A stretch of 64,000 nt of DNA from Steroidobacteraceae bacterium (GTDB lineage Bacteria; Pseudomonadota; Gammaproteobacteria; Steroidobacterales; Steroidobacteraceae). Below, one piece after another: positions 18,918 to 28,202 of this stretch (position 1 is its first letter; each line of letters opens with the position of its first letter). The DNA is taken from NCBI GenBank assembly GCA_019634895.1, contig JAHCAM010000001.1, positions 124,001 to 188,000 on the forward strand, in the 5' to 3' direction. Position numbers and translations under genes: made by a program. A model generated the notes under the pieces. It saw only the letters and a list, made by a program, of their open reading frames with translations, was not told where the DNA came from and did not search any database.

Positions 18918-20495
18918 GTGGATACGTTTGCGAAGGACCGGCTGCCGCCGCAGGAGCAGTGGCCGCGGCTGCACTTCGACCTGCCGGAGCTGCAGTACCC
19001 GGCGCGGCTGAACTGCGCGACGGTGCTGCTGGACGACGCGATCGCCGAGGGTCATGGCGACCGGCCGGCGATCCTGGCCGACGCCGGCGCCGTCAGCTAC
19101 CGCGAGCTGCTGGCGCAGGCCAACCGCATCGCCAACGTGCTGGCCGCGCTCGGCGTCCGGCCCGGCAACCGCGTGCTGCTGCGCGGCTACAACGGCGCAA
19201 TGCTCTACGCCGCCTGGCTGGCGGTGATGAAGACCGGCGCCATCGCGGTCACGACCATGCCGATGCTGCGGGTCCCCGAGCTCTCGGCGATCATGACCAA
19301 GAGCCGGCCCGCGTTCGCGCTCTGCGACCAGCGGCTGGTGGCGGAACTGCGCGAGGCGGCCGCGGCCACCGGGGAGTCGGGCACCGTCGTCACCTGGGGC
19401 GACGGCGACCTCGAGGGCCGCATGGCGAAGGCGAGCGACCGATTCGCCAATGCGGACACCGCCTCCGACGACGTCTGCCTGCTCGCCTTCACCTCCGGCA
19501 CCACCGGCCAGCCGAAGGCCTGCATGCACTTCCACCGCGACGTGCTGGCGATGGCGGATGTGGTCGCGCGGCACCTCCTGCAGACGCAGCCCGGCGACGT
19601 CTACGCCGGCAGCCCGCCGCTCGGCTTCACCTTCGGTCTCGGCGCGCTGCTGGTGTTCCCGTTGCGTTTCCGCGCGGCCAGCGTGCCGATCGAGGCGCCG
19701 TCGCCCGCGACCATCCTGGCCGCGATCGAGAAACACCGCGTGACCTGCCTGTTCACCGCGCCGTTCGCCTACCGCGCGCTCGCGGGCGAGGTGCAGGGGC
19801 GCGATGTCTCCTCGCTGCGGCGCTGCGTCTCGGCCGGCGAGTTCCTGCCGAAGGCGGTCTCCGATCTCTGGCACGAAAAGACCGGCATCCGCATCATCGA
19901 CGGCATCGGCGCGACCGAGATGATCCACATCTTCATCTCCGCTGCCGGCGGCGACATCCGCCCCGGCGCGACCGGCAGGCCGCTGCCGGGTTACCGCGCC
20001 TGCGTGCTGGACGAGGAAGGGCGCGAGCTGCCGCGCGGCAGCACCGGGCGGCTCGCGGTCACCGGCCCGACCGGCTGCCGCTACCTCGACGACGCGCGCC
20101 AGCGCGACTACGTGCAGCATGGCTGGAACGTCACCGGGGACCTGTACCGCGTGGACGAGGACGGCTACTTCTGGTTCGTCGCGCGCGCCGACGACATGAT
20201 CGTCTCGGCCGGCTACAACATCGCCGGGCCCGAGGTCGAATGGGCGCTGCTGGCGCACCCGGCGGTGCGCGAATGCGCGGTGATCGGCGCCCAGGACCCG
20301 GAGCGCGGCACGATCGTGAAGGCCTGCATCGTGCTGGCGCCGGGCAGGGCAGGGAGCCCGGAGCTGGTCAAGGAGCTGCAGGACTTCGTCAAGCAGCGCA
20401 TCGCCCCCTACAAGTACCCCCGCGCCGTCGAATTCCTGGACGCGCTGCCCAAGACCGCCACCGGCAAGCTCTCGCGCAAGGCCCTGCGCAAATAA
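18918..20495 (+). CDS. abmG: 2-aminobenzoate (anthranilate)-CoA ligase-like acyl-CoA synthetase
   Basis: A 525-residue class I adenylate-forming enzyme with 'LAFTSGTTGQPKACMHFHRD', 'GIGATEMIHIF', 'VTGDLYRVDEDGYFWFVARA', 'DDMIVSAGYNIAGPEVE' and the terminal lysine in 'KTATGKLSRKALRK'. The sequence and size match the benzoate/2-aminobenzoate-CoA ligase branch, and the next gene encodes the 2-aminobenzoyl-CoA monooxygenase/reductase, so anthranilate is the most likely substrate. Start is GTG at 18918, because the nearby ATG (18910) is out of frame; no good ribosome site is visible. The TAA stop is the first triplet of family-A element A3. Benzoate or another aryl acid cannot be excluded. Confidence 0.85.
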   Translation: MDTFAKDRLPPQEQWPRLHFDLPELQYPARLNCATVLLDDAIAEGHGDRPAILADAGAVSYRELLAQANRIANVLAALGVRPGNRVLLRGYNGAMLYAAWLAVMKTGAIAVTTMPMLRVPELSAIMTKSRPAFALCDQRLVAELREAAAATGESGTVVTWGDGDLEGRMAKASDRFANADTASDDVCLLAFTSGTTGQPKACMHFHRDVLAMADVVARHLLQTQPGDVYAGSPPLGFTFGLGALLVFPLRFRAASVPIEAPSPATILAAIEKHRVTCLFTAPFAYRALAGEVQGRDVSSLRRCVSAGEFLPKAVSDLWHEKTGIRIIDGIGATEMIHIFISAAGGDIRPGATGRPLPGYRACVLDEEGRELPRGSTGRLAVTGPTGCRYLDDARQRDYVQHGWNVTGDLYRVDEDGYFWFVARADDMIVSAGYNIAGPEVEWALLAHPAVRECAVIGAQDPERGTIVKACIVLAPGRAGSPELVKELQDFVKQRIAPYKYPRAVEFLDALPKTATGKLSRKALRK

Positions 20496-20543
20496 AGGGG
20501 ACGCGTCCAATTACCGGCGTGTAATTGGACGCGTCCCCATTTA
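20493..20543. repeat. Family-A inverted-repeat element (copy A3)
   Basis: Left arm 20493-20513 and right arm 20522-20543 flank an 8-base spacer; the right arm ends CCCCATTTA with one extra base. It begins with the stop codon of the upstream ligase and lies between co-directional genes, just before the promoter of the monooxygenase operon. Confidence 0.88.
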
Positions 20544-20558
20544 TTGTGACGCAAGTAC

Positions 20559-20587
20559 TTGACAGTTAAACTATTGAGGTCTGTAAT
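20559..20587 (+). promoter_or_regulatory. Sigma70 promoter of the 2-aminobenzoyl-CoA operon
   Basis: TTGACA (20559-20564) and TGTAAT (20582-20587) are separated by exactly 17 bases, a near-consensus housekeeping promoter that stands out in this GC-rich DNA. A transcript would begin near 20594, 18 bases before the monooxygenase ATG. The AT-rich spacer around 20565-20575 is a plausible binding site for the MarR-family regulator encoded in the operon, by inference. Confidence 0.7.
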
Positions 20588-20611
20588 GCCGGCGGTCATG
20601 AGGGCGCCGGC

Positions 20612-22894
20612 ATGAAGCGGATCGTGTGCCTGGGCGGCGGGCCGGCGGGGCTGTACGCCGCGATCCTGTTCCGCAAGGCGCTGCCGCGCGCCCGCGTCGA
20701 GGTCTACGAGCGCAACCGCCCGGACGACACCTTCGGCTGGGGCGTGGTGTTCTCGGACCGCACCATGGACGGCTTCCGCGCGGCCGACGAGCCCACGCAC
20801 GCCGCCATCACCGGCGGCTTCCACCACTGGGACGACATCGACGTCCACTACCGCGGCACGGTCACCACCACCACCGGCCACGGCTTCTGCGGCATCGAGC
20901 GCAAGCGGCTGCTGCAGATCCTGCAGGAACGCGGCGCGGAGCTCGGCGTCCACCACGCCTTCCGGCACGAGGTCGAGGACGACGCGGCCTTCGCCGACGC
21001 CGACCTCGTCGTCGCCGCCGACGGCGTCAACAGCCGCACCCGCCAGCGCCACGAGGCCATCCTCCAGCCCGACATCGACACGCGCGAGTGCCGCTACATC
21101 TGGCTCGGCACCGAGCAGCCGTTCCCGGCCTTCACCTTCGCCTTCGAGGAGACGGCGCACGGCTGGTTCCAGGTCCACGCCTACCAGTTCAGCAAGTCCC
21201 TTTCGACCGTCATCGTCGAGACGCGCGAAGAGACCTGGCGCGCGGCCGGCCTCGACCGCGCCGATGCGCAGCAGTCCATCGCCTTCTGCGAGAACCTGTT
21301 CGCAAGGTACCTCGGCGGCCACCGCCTGATGAGCAATGCCGCGCACCTGCGCGGCTCGGCCTGGCTCAACTTCCAGCGCGTGCTGTGCCGGCGCTGGCAC
21401 CACGGCAAGCTGGTGCTGATCGGCGACGCCGCCCACACCGCGCACTTCTCGATCGGCTCCGGCACCAAGCTGGCAATGGAGGACGCGATCGCCCTGGTCG
21501 CGCGCACCGCCGGCGCCACGGACATCCCGCAGGCGCTCGCCGCCTACCAGCAGGAGCGCGAGACCGAGGCGCTCAGGCTGCAGAGCGCCGCGCGCAACCG
21601 CATGCGCTGGTTCGAGAGCGTGGCGCGCTACACGCGCATGGAGCCCTGGCAGTTCACCTACAGCCTGCTGACCGGCAGCCAGCGCATCGGCCATGCCAAC
21701 CTCAGGCTGCGCGACGCCGGTTTCGTCGCGCGGGTCGAAAGCGAGCTCGCCAGGCGCGCGCGGGCCCCGTCTCCGCGCCCGCCGATGTTCCTGCCGTTCG
21801 AGTGCCGCGGCATGACACTCGACAACCGCATCGTCGTCTCGCCGATGGCGCAGTACTCGGCGCAGGACGGCCTGCCGGGCGACTGGCACCTCGTGCACCT
21901 CGGCTCGCGCGCGACCGGCGGCGCCGGGCTGGTGTTCACCGAGATGACCTGCGTCTCGCCGACCGGGCGCATCACGCCGGGATGCACCGGGCTCTGGAAC
22001 GAAGCGCAGCGCGACGCCTGGCGGCGCATCGTCCGGTTCGCCCACGACAACAGCCGCGCGAAACTCTGCATGCAGCTCGGCCATTCCGGCCGCAAGGGCT
22101 CCACGCAGCTCGGCTGGGAGCAGGACGACCATCCCCTGCCCGCCGGCAACTGGCAGACGATCGCGCCGTCGCCGCTGCCGTATCTCGACGGCATCAGCCC
22201 GCCGCCGCGCGAAATGACCCGCGCCGACATGGACGAGGTGCTGGCGCAGTTCGTGCAGGGCACGCGCCACGCCGCCGAGGCCGGCTTCGACATGCTCGAA
22301 CTGCACATGGCGCACGGCTACCTGCTGGCGAGCTTCCTGTCGCCGCTCACCAACCTGCGCAAGGATGCATACGGCGGCGCGGTCGGCAACCGCCTGCGCT
22401 TCCCGCTCGAAGTGCTCGAAGCCGTGCGCAAGGCCTGGCCGGCGGACAGGCCGCTCTCGGTGCGCCTGTCCTCCGCCGACTGGGCGCCGGGCGGCCTCAA
22501 CGAGGACGAGCTGATCGAGATTGCGCGCGCGATGAAGGCCCGCGGCGCCGACATCCTCGACCTGTCGAGCGGCCAGACCGTGCCCTGGCAGAAGCCGGTC
22601 TACGGGCGCATGTGGCAGACGCCGTTCTCGGACCTGGTGCGCAACATCGTCGGGATCCCGACCATCGCGGTCGGCAACATCTTCGAGGCCGATCACGTGA
22701 ACTCCATCATCGCCTCCGGCCGCGCGGACCTGTGCGCGCTGGCGCGGCCGCACCTGGCGGACGCGGCCTGGACGCTGCGCGCGGCGGCGGAGCAGCATTG
22801 GCAGGAACAGTGGTGGCCGAAGCAGTATCTTTCGGCGAAACGCCAGCTCGAGCGCAACCTCGAGCGCGCGGCGCAGATGACGGGCCCGGTCTGA
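20612..22894 (+). CDS. abmA: 2-aminobenzoyl-CoA monooxygenase/reductase-like bifunctional flavoenzyme
   Basis: A 760-residue fusion. Residues 1 to about 385 are an FAD monooxygenase with dinucleotide motif '[19 protein letters not shown]' and '[19 protein letters not shown]'. Residues about 390-755 are an old-yellow-enzyme type NADH:flavin oxidoreductase ('[20 protein letters not shown]', '[10 protein letters not shown]', '[20 protein letters not shown]', '[14 protein letters not shown]'). This architecture is that of the Azoarcus evansii enzyme that hydroxylates and reduces 2-aminobenzoyl-CoA to a non-aromatic product; salicylyl-CoA 5-hydroxylase has a related layout. The adjoining CoA ligase and beta-oxidation genes fit. 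A sigma70 promoter lies just upstream, and GAGGG precedes the ATG. Confidence 0.88.
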   Translation: MKRIVCLGGGPAGLYAAILFRKALPRARVEVYERNRPDDTFGWGVVFSDRTMDGFRAADEPTHAAITGGFHHWDDIDVHYRGTVTTTTGHGFCGIERKRLLQILQERGAELGVHHAFRHEVEDDAAFADADLVVAADGVNSRTRQRHEAILQPDIDTRECRYIWLGTEQPFPAFTFAFEETAHGWFQVHAYQFSKSLSTVIVETREETWRAAGLDRADAQQSIAFCENLFARYLGGHRLMSNAAHLRGSAWLNFQRVLCRRWHHGKLVLIGDAAHTAHFSIGSGTKLAMEDAIALVARTAGATDIPQALAAYQQERETEALRLQSAARNRMRWFESVARYTRMEPWQFTYSLLTGSQRIGHANLRLRDAGFVARVESELARRARAPSPRPPMFLPFECRGMTLDNRIVVSPMAQYSAQDGLPGDWHLVHLGSRATGGAGLVFTEMTCVSPTGRITPGCTGLWNEAQRDAWRRIVRFAHDNSRAKLCMQLGHSGRKGSTQLGWEQDDHPLPAGNWQTIAPSPLPYLDGISPPPREMTRADMDEVLAQFVQGTRHAAEAGFDMLELHMAHGYLLASFLSPLTNLRKDAYGGAVGNRLRFPLEVLEAVRKAWPADRPLSVRLSSADWAPGGLNEDELIEIARAMKARGADILDLSSGQTVPWQKPVYGRMWQTPFSDLVRNIVGIPTIAVGNIFEADHVNSIIASGRADLCALARPHLADAAWTLRAAAEQHWQEQWWPKQYLSAKRQLERNLERAAQMTGPV

Positions 22895-22904
22895 GGAACG
22901 CGGC

Positions 22905-23675
22905 ATGACGCAGTCGCTCGCTGGCAGGCACGCATTGATCACCGGCGCCGGGCGCGGCATCGGCGCGGAGATCGCTCGCTCGCTCGCCGCCGCCGGCGCA
23001 CGGGTGACGCTGCTCGCGCGCAGCGCGGACCAGCTTGCGCAGGTGGCCGCGTCCATCCCCGGCGGCGCGGCGACGGTCGTCGCGGACGTCACCGATCCGG
23101 AGCAGGTGGGACGCGCGCTGCTGGAGGCGCGGGCCGCCGCCGGCGAGATCCAGGTCCTGGTCAACAATGCCGGCAAGCCCGCCAGCCGCGCGATCGCGAA
23201 GAGCGACGAGCACTTCTGGCGCGACATCGTCGCGGTCAACCTCGACGGCGTCTACCACATGACCCGGGCCGTGATCCCGGGAATGCTGGCCGGCGAGTGG
23301 GGCCGCATCGTGAACGTGGCGAGCACCGCGGGCCTGCGCGGCTACGCCTACTGCACCGCCTACTGCGCGGCCAAGCACGGCGTCATCGGGCTCACCCGCG
23401 CGCTCGCGCTGGAAGTCGCGAAGTCCGGCGTCACGGTGAACGCGGTCTGCCCGGGCTACACCGACACCGGCGTGGTGCGCGACGCGATCCGCAACATCAG
23501 CGGGAAGACCGCGCGCAGCGAGGCCGAGGCGCGCGAGACGCTGGTCTCCTTCAACCCGCAGCAGCGCCTCGTGACGCCCGCGGAAGTCGCCAATGCCGTG
23601 CTGTGGCTGTGCGCGCCCGGCAGCGAGAGCGTCAACGGCCAGAGCATCGCGATCGCCGGCGGCGAGGTCATGTGA
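22905..23675 (+). CDS. SDR family NAD(P)-dependent dehydrogenase (3-hydroxyacyl-CoA type)
   Basis: A 256-residue classical short-chain dehydrogenase with the cofactor motif 'ITGAGRGIGAEIA', 'VNNAGKP', Ser in 'NVASTAGLRG', the catalytic 'YCAAKHGVIG' Tyr-x-x-x-Lys, and 'VCPGYTDT'. It starts ten bases after the monooxygenase gene and overlaps the MarR gene, so it is in the operon. It likely oxidises a hydroxy-CoA intermediate formed after ring reduction or opening, by analogy with 3-hydroxyacyl-CoA dehydrogenase steps in anthranilate and benzoate CoA pathways. The exact substrate cannot be read from sequence. Confidence 0.87.
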   Translation: MTQSLAGRHALITGAGRGIGAEIARSLAAAGARVTLLARSADQLAQVAASIPGGAATVVADVTDPEQVGRALLEARAAAGEIQVLVNNAGKPASRAIAKSDEHFWRDIVAVNLDGVYHMTRAVIPGMLAGEWGRIVNVASTAGLRGYAYCTAYCAAKHGVIGLTRALALEVAKSGVTVNAVCPGYTDTGVVRDAIRNISGKTARSEAEARETLVSFNPQQRLVTPAEVANAVLWLCAPGSESVNGQSIAIAGGEVM

Positions 23676-24187
23676 GCGCCGCGCGCGCCATGGACGCCCA
23701 GGCCCGCGCCGTGGATACCGAGACGCGCGCGGAGCGCAGTGACCACGGCGCCATCCGCCTGTGGCTGCGGATGCTCGCAACCAACCGGCTGGTCGAGATG
23801 CGCACGCGGCGGCTGCTGCTGGAGCGCTTCGGCACCACGCTGCCGCGCTTCGACCTGATGGCGCAGCTCGAGCGCTTCCCCGGGGGACTGCGCATGAGCG
23901 AGCTGTCGAAGCGCATGATGGTGACCGGCGGCAACGTCACCGGCATCACCGACCTGCTCGAGCGCGAAGGCCTGGTCGAGCGCGCCGCGGACCCGGACGA
24001 CCGGCGCGCACTGCGCGTGCGGCTCACGCGCGCCGGCCGGCGCGCCTTCGCGGCCATGGCCGCGGAGCACGAGCGCTGGATCATCGAGGCCTTCGCGCCG
24101 CTCGCGGCGCGCGAGATGGCGGCGATGGCCGCGCTGCTGGCACGATTGAAGACGCACGTCCGTTCGCTGGAAGGACCAGACGCATGA
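23672..24187 (+). CDS. MarR family transcriptional regulator
   Basis: A 171-residue regulator with the winged-helix core '[20 protein letters not shown]', '[20 protein letters not shown]' and the wing '[20 protein letters not shown]'. MarR proteins of aromatic catabolism usually repress their operon and are released by an aryl-CoA ligand; that is the expected role here. The start is taken as GTG at 23672, which overlaps the SDR stop (GTGA) and has GAGG a few bases upstream; an in-frame ATG at 23690 is the alternative. It overlaps the next gene by ATGA. Confidence 0.9.
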   Translation: MSAARAMDAQARAVDTETRAERSDHGAIRLWLRMLATNRLVEMRTRRLLLERFGTTLPRFDLMAQLERFPGGLRMSELSKRMMVTGGNVTGITDLLEREGLVERAADPDDRRALRVRLTRAGRRAFAAMAAEHERWIIEAFAPLAAREMAAMAALLARLKTHVRSLEGPDA

Positions 24188-25008
24188 CTTACGACATCCC
24201 GGATCCCGCGGCGTATGCCGCCAGGCACTTCCTCTGGCGCGTCGAGAACCGCGTCGGACGGGTCACGCTGAACCGCCCGGAGAAGCGCAACCCGCTGACC
24301 TTCGATTCCTACGCGGAACTGCGGGACCTGTTCCGGGCGCTGACCACCGACGGCAAGGTCCGCGCGGTCGTCATCGACGGCGCCGGCGGCAACTTCTGCT
24401 CGGGCGGCGACGTGCACGAGATCATCGGTCCGCTGACGAAGATGGACAAGCCCGGCCTGCTCGAATTCACGCGCATGACCGGCGACCTGGTGCGCGCGAT
24501 GCGCGCCTGCCCGCAGCCGGTGATCGCGGCCATCGACGGGACCTGCGCCGGCGCGGGCGCGATGCTCGCGCTGGCTTCGGACTTCCGGCTGGCGACGCCG
24601 GCGGCGAAGACCGCCTTCCTGTTCGTGCGCGTCGGGCTCGCCGGCTGCGACATGGGCGCCTGCACGCTGCTGCCGCGCATGATCGGCTACGGGCGCGCGG
24701 CGGAACTGCTGTTCACCGGGCGCGTGATGACCGCGGAGGAGGGCGAGCGCTGGGGGTTCTTCAACCGCCTGGTCGCGGCGGATGCGCTGCTGCCGGAGGC
24801 GATGCGGCTCGCCGGCGAGATCGCCGCGGGACCGACCTTCGCGCACGCCATGACCAAGAAGATGCTGCTGCGCGAATGGAGCATGGGCCTGGAGGAGGCC
24901 ATCGAGGCCGAAGCCAAGGCCCAGGCCGCGTGCATGCAGAGCAACGACTTCCGCCGCGCCTACGAGGCGTTCGCGGCGAAACGCCAACCCCTGTTCGAGG
25001 GCAACTGA
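24184..25008 (+). CDS. Enoyl-CoA hydratase/isomerase family protein
   Basis: A 274-residue crotonase-fold protein with '[19 protein letters not shown]', the CoA oxyanion block '[12 protein letters not shown]' and '[20 protein letters not shown]'. In place of the classical second glutamate it reads '[19 protein letters not shown]', so the residues aligned with crotonase Glu144/Glu164 differ and the chemistry may be other than plain hydration. It sits between the MarR gene and the acyl-CoA dehydrogenase with overlaps on both sides, so it belongs to the anthranilate operon and likely acts on an alicyclic or ring-opened CoA thioester. Confidence 0.87.
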   Translation: MTYDIPDPAAYAARHFLWRVENRVGRVTLNRPEKRNPLTFDSYAELRDLFRALTTDGKVRAVVIDGAGGNFCSGGDVHEIIGPLTKMDKPGLLEFTRMTGDLVRAMRACPQPVIAAIDGTCAGAGAMLALASDFRLATPAAKTAFLFVRVGLAGCDMGACTLLPRMIGYGRAAELLFTGRVMTAEEGERWGFFNRLVAADALLPEAMRLAGEIAAGPTFAHAMTKKMLLREWSMGLEEAIEAEAKAQAACMQSNDFRRAYEAFAAKRQPLFEGN

Positions 25009-26195
25009 TGGCCACGCACGAAGACCGCCTGTACTGGCCCTTCTTCGAGGAGTCGCACCGGACGCTCGCCCAGGAGGCACAGGTCTGGGCCGCGGCGAAC
25101 CTGGCCGAAGCGCCGCATCCGGCCGGACGGGCCGCCGTGGATGCGCGCTGCCGCGAACTGGTCGCAGGGCTCGGCCAGGCGGGCTTCCTGAAGCATTGCC
25201 TGCGCGCCGCGGACGGCGGCATCGCGCCGGAGTTCGACGCGCGCTCGATCTGCCTGCTGCGGCAGGCGCTGGCCTATCACGACGGGCTCGCCGATTTCGC
25301 GTTCGCCATGCAGGGCCTCGGCAGTACGCCGCTGTCGCTCGCCGGCAGCGAGCAGATGCGCTCGCTGTGGCTGCCGCGGGTCGCGGAGGGCAAGTCCATC
25401 GCGGCGTTCGCGCTGTCGGAGCCCGGCGCCGGCTCCGACGTCGCGGCCATGGAGACCACGGCGAAGCGCGACCACGGCAATTACGTCCTGAACGGATCCA
25501 AGACCTGGATCTCGAACGGCGGCATCGCGGACTTCTACTGCGTGTTCGCGCGCACGGCGCCGGGCGTGCGCCGCGGCGACGGCAGCATCTCGGCCGAGGG
25601 CATCAGCGCCTTCCTGGTGAAGCCAGGCGACTCGGGCTTCGCGATCGCCGAGCGCATCGACGCCATGGCGCCGCATCCGCTGGCGCGCCTCACCTTCGAG
25701 GACTGCCGCATCCCGGCCGCGCGGCTGATCGGCGAGGAGGGCGAGGGCTTCCGCCTCGCCATGCGCACGCTCGACGTGTTCCGCACCTCGGTGGCGGCGG
25801 CGGCCTGCGGCTTCGCGCGCCGCGCGCTGGACGAGGCGCTGGCGCACGCGCGCGGGCGCAGCCTGTTCGGCCGCATGCTGGCCGACTTCCAGCTCACGCA
25901 GTCGGCTCTGGCGGAGATGGCGACCTCCCTGGAAGCCGCGGAGCTGCTGACCTACCGCGCCGCCTGGATGCGCGACCGCGGGCGGCCGTTCACCGCCGCC
26001 GCCGCGATGGCGAAGCTGACCGCGACGGAGAACGCGCAGTCGGTCATCGACCGCGCGCTGCAGATGTTCGGCGGGCGCGGCGTGGTGCACGGCGAGGTGG
26101 TCGAGCGGCTGTACCGCGAGATCCGCGCGCTGCGCATCTACGAGGGGGCGAGCGAGGTGCAGAAGCTGATCATCGGCCGGGAGCTGCTGAAGTGA
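25008..26195 (+). CDS. Acyl-CoA dehydrogenase family protein
   Basis: A 395-residue flavoprotein with the two acyl-CoA dehydrogenase signatures: '[20 protein letters not shown]' with '[18 protein letters not shown]', and the C-terminal '[20 protein letters not shown]' with '[18 protein letters not shown]'. The glutamate in 'YEGASE' is in the position of the catalytic base of medium-chain-type enzymes. It probably dehydrogenates a cyclic or dicarboxylyl-CoA intermediate, passing electrons to ETF. It overlaps the upstream hydratase (one base) and the downstream RidA gene (four bases). Confidence 0.9.
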   Translation: MATHEDRLYWPFFEESHRTLAQEAQVWAAANLAEAPHPAGRAAVDARCRELVAGLGQAGFLKHCLRAADGGIAPEFDARSICLLRQALAYHDGLADFAFAMQGLGSTPLSLAGSEQMRSLWLPRVAEGKSIAAFALSEPGAGSDVAAMETTAKRDHGNYVLNGSKTWISNGGIADFYCVFARTAPGVRRGDGSISAEGISAFLVKPGDSGFAIAERIDAMAPHPLARLTFEDCRIPAARLIGEEGEGFRLAMRTLDVFRTSVAAAACGFARRALDEALAHARGRSLFGRMLADFQLTQSALAEMATSLEAAELLTYRAAWMRDRGRPFTAAAAMAKLTATENAQSVIDRALQMFGGRGVVHGEVVERLYREIRALRIYEGASEVQKLIIGRELLK

Positions 26196-26584
26196 GCGTG
26201 AAGGTCCTGCAGCCGGCAGGCTGGGCGCGTCCGCGCGGCTACGCGAACGGCATCGCCGCGGAAGGCAGGCAGGTGTTCGTCAGCGGGCAGATCGGCTGGG
26301 ACGCCGGGCAGCGCATCGTCAGCGACGACTTCGCCGCGCAGGCGCGCCAGGCGCTCGCGAACATCGTCGCCGTACTGGCGGAGGCCGGCGCGAAACCGGA
26401 GCACCTGGTGCGCCTGACCTGGTACGTCACCAGCCGCGACGAGTACAACGCCTCCCTCGCCGGGATCGGCGCGGCGTACCGCGAGCTCATCGGCCGGCAC
26501 TACCCGGCGATGTCGGTGGTGATCGTCGCCGGCCTGCTCGAGCCGCGCGCCAGGGTCGAGATCGAAGCCACCGCCGTCGTCTGA
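26192..26584 (+). CDS. RidA family (imine/enamine deaminase) protein
   Basis: A 130-residue protein, the normal RidA length, with '[20 protein letters not shown]', '[20 protein letters not shown]' and the conserved arginine in '[11 protein letters not shown]', which binds the imine carboxylate in RidA. In this operon it most plausibly hydrolyses the enamine/imine left when 2-aminobenzoyl-CoA is reduced, releasing ammonia; this is inference. GTG at 26192 overlaps the upstream stop (GTGA); a second GTG at 26198 is possible. It is the last gene of the operon and ends two bases before family-B element B2. Confidence 0.88.
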   Translation: MSVKVLQPAGWARPRGYANGIAAEGRQVFVSGQIGWDAGQRIVSDDFAAQARQALANIVAVLAEAGAKPEHLVRLTWYVTSRDEYNASLAGIGAAYRELIGRHYPAMSVVIVAGLLEPRARVEIEATAVV

Positions 26585-26585
26585 C

Positions 26586-26651
26586 GGTGCCGGGTCGTAG
26601 ATTCGTAGGTTTCGCGCGACCGCCAAACCTACGAATCTACGACCCGGCACC
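26586..26651. repeat. Family-B inverted-repeat element (copy B2)
   Basis: Perfect 27-base arms 26586-26612 and 26625-26651 flank a 12-base spacer between two convergent genes. The complementary-strand reading of the right arm supplies the last residues (GAGS) and the TAG stop of the ligase gene on the minus strand. Confidence 0.9.
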
Positions 26652-28202
26652 GAAGATGCGGCGAAGCTCACGCTTCAGCAGCTTGCCGTTCGGATTGCGC
26701 GGCAGCTCGGCGACGAACTCCACGCGCGAGAGACGCTGCTGCTTGCCGAGCCGCGCATTGGCCCAGGCGCGCAGTTCCTCCGGTTGCACGCTTACCTGGC
26801 CGCTGCGCAGCACGACCAGGCCGAGCGGCGTCTCGCCCCACTTCTCGTGCGCAACGCCGATGACGGCGCAGTCGAACACCGCCTCGTGCGTCTTCAGCAC
26901 GGCCTCGATGTCGGCGGGATAGATGTTCTGCCCGCCGGACAGGATCATGTCCTTCTTGCGGTCCACCAGGTGCAGGAAACCGTCGCCGTCGATGCGGCCG
27001 ATGTCGCCGGTGCGCAGCCAGGCCCGCCCGTCGGGGTCGAGCCAGGTCGCCTCCGCGGTGGCTTCCGGCCGGTTGTGGTAGCCGCTCATCACGAAGCGCG
27101 ACCAGCCCACGATCTCGCCGGCCTCGCCGGCCGGCAGTTCGCGGCCCTCGTCGTCAATGATGCGGATATCCGTGCCCGGAACCGGCTTGCCGACCGAGGC
27201 CGCGTGCGCCTCGAGATCCTCAGGGTCGAGCGTGGTGATGATGCCTTCCGTGAGTCCGTACAGCTCGATCAGCCCGCCGCCGAGCTCGCGGGCGATGTGC
27301 AGCTTCATGGCCGGCAGCATCGGCGAGCCCACGGTGCAGGCCGCGCGCAGCGAGCGCAGGTCGAAGGACCGGAATTCCGGGTGCTCGAACACGAGCTGGA
27401 ACTGCAGCGGCACCATGGCCACGTGCGTGCAGCGATGCCGCTCGACGAGCCGCAGGAACTCGCGCGGCTCGAAATGCTCCATCACCACGATCGAGCCGCC
27501 GGCCAGGAAGCTGCAGAGCATCGCCAGCCAGCTGATGTTCGAGAACAGCCCCACCGGGCAGATGGCGACCGTCCCCGAGTGGTAGCGCAGCGCGACCCCG
27601 CAGTCGTAGGCCCACTCGATCCGGCGCTGGTGCGAGTGGATGATTCCCTTGGGCAGCGCGGTCGTGCCGGAGCTGTAGATCAGGTTGCAGGGATCGTCCG
27701 GCCGCGGCTCCACCGGACAGCGACCGGCGTCCGCGGCATCGCGCCAGCGCGCGTAGTCCGTCCACCCCGCGCCGCCCTCCACGCAGATCCAGCCGCCGGC
27801 GGCGACGCCGGCCAGCCGCCCGCGCATCGCATCGAGCCTGGCGCGCTGCTGCGGCGTCGTGATCACCGCGCGCACGGCGGCGTCGGCGAGCATGCCGGCG
27901 ACGCCGTCGTCCGATACCGACAGGTTGAGCGGTACCACGCAGCCGCCCGCCTTGATCGCGCCGAACATCGCCTCGACCATCGGGATGCCGTTGTTCATCA
28001 GCACGCCGACCGCGTCGCCGCGCCCGACGCCCAGCGCCCGCAGCGCGTTGGCCACGCGCTCCGTACTGGCGTCGAACTCGCGCCAGCTCAGGGTGCGCGT
28101 GCCGCAGGTCACGGCGGGCTTGCCCGCGCGCCAGCGGCCGTTCAGCCGCAGCAGGTCCGGGATCAGCGGCGCCGGGGCCGGCAGCATTCCGGGGCCGCTC
28201 AT
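26637..28202 (-). CDS. AMP-dependent acyl-CoA synthetase
   Basis: A 521-residue class I acyl-CoA ligase with 'LIYSSGTTALPKGIIHSHQR', 'ELYGLTEGIITTL', 'WLRTGDIGRIDGDGFLHLVD', 'DMILSGGQNIYPADIE' and the terminal lysine 'PNGKLLKRELRR'. The substrate is unknown; a short or medium chain, or an aryl acid, are both possible. It overlaps the 3-hydroxybutyrate dehydrogenase-like gene by ATGA, so they form a two-gene operon running toward the anthranilate cluster. The frame is open further upstream only as the dehydrogenase shadow. Its C-terminus runs into the family-B element, so the last four residues (GAGS) and stop are encoded by the repeat. Confidence 0.88.
   Translation of the reverse strand: MSGPGMLPAPAPLIPDLLRLNGRWRAGKPAVTCGTRTLSWREFDASTERVANALRALGVGRGDAVGVLMNNGIPMVEAMFGAIKAGGCVVPLNLSVSDDGVAGMLADAAVRAVITTPQQRARLDAMRGRLAGVAAGGWICVEGGAGWTDYARWRDAADAGRCPVEPRPDDPCNLIYSSGTTALPKGIIHSHQRRIEWAYDCGVALRYHSGTVAICPVGLFSNISWLAMLCSFLAGGSIVVMEHFEPREFLRLVERHRCTHVAMVPLQFQLVFEHPEFRSFDLRSLRAACTVGSPMLPAMKLHIARELGGGLIELYGLTEGIITTLDPEDLEAHAASVGKPVPGTDIRIIDDEGRELPAGEAGEIVGWSRFVMSGYHNRPEATAEATWLDPDGRAWLRTGDIGRIDGDGFLHLVDRKKDMILSGGQNIYPADIEAVLKTHEAVFDCAVIGVAHEKWGETPLGLVVLRSGQVSVQPEELRAWANARLGKQQRLSRVEFVAELPRNPNGKLLKRELRRIFGAGS

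Noticed and set aside
20626..22908. 760-residue frame +2 over the monooxygenase gene
   Set aside because: Arg/Pro-rich shadow of the flavoenzyme reading frame, with no motifs.
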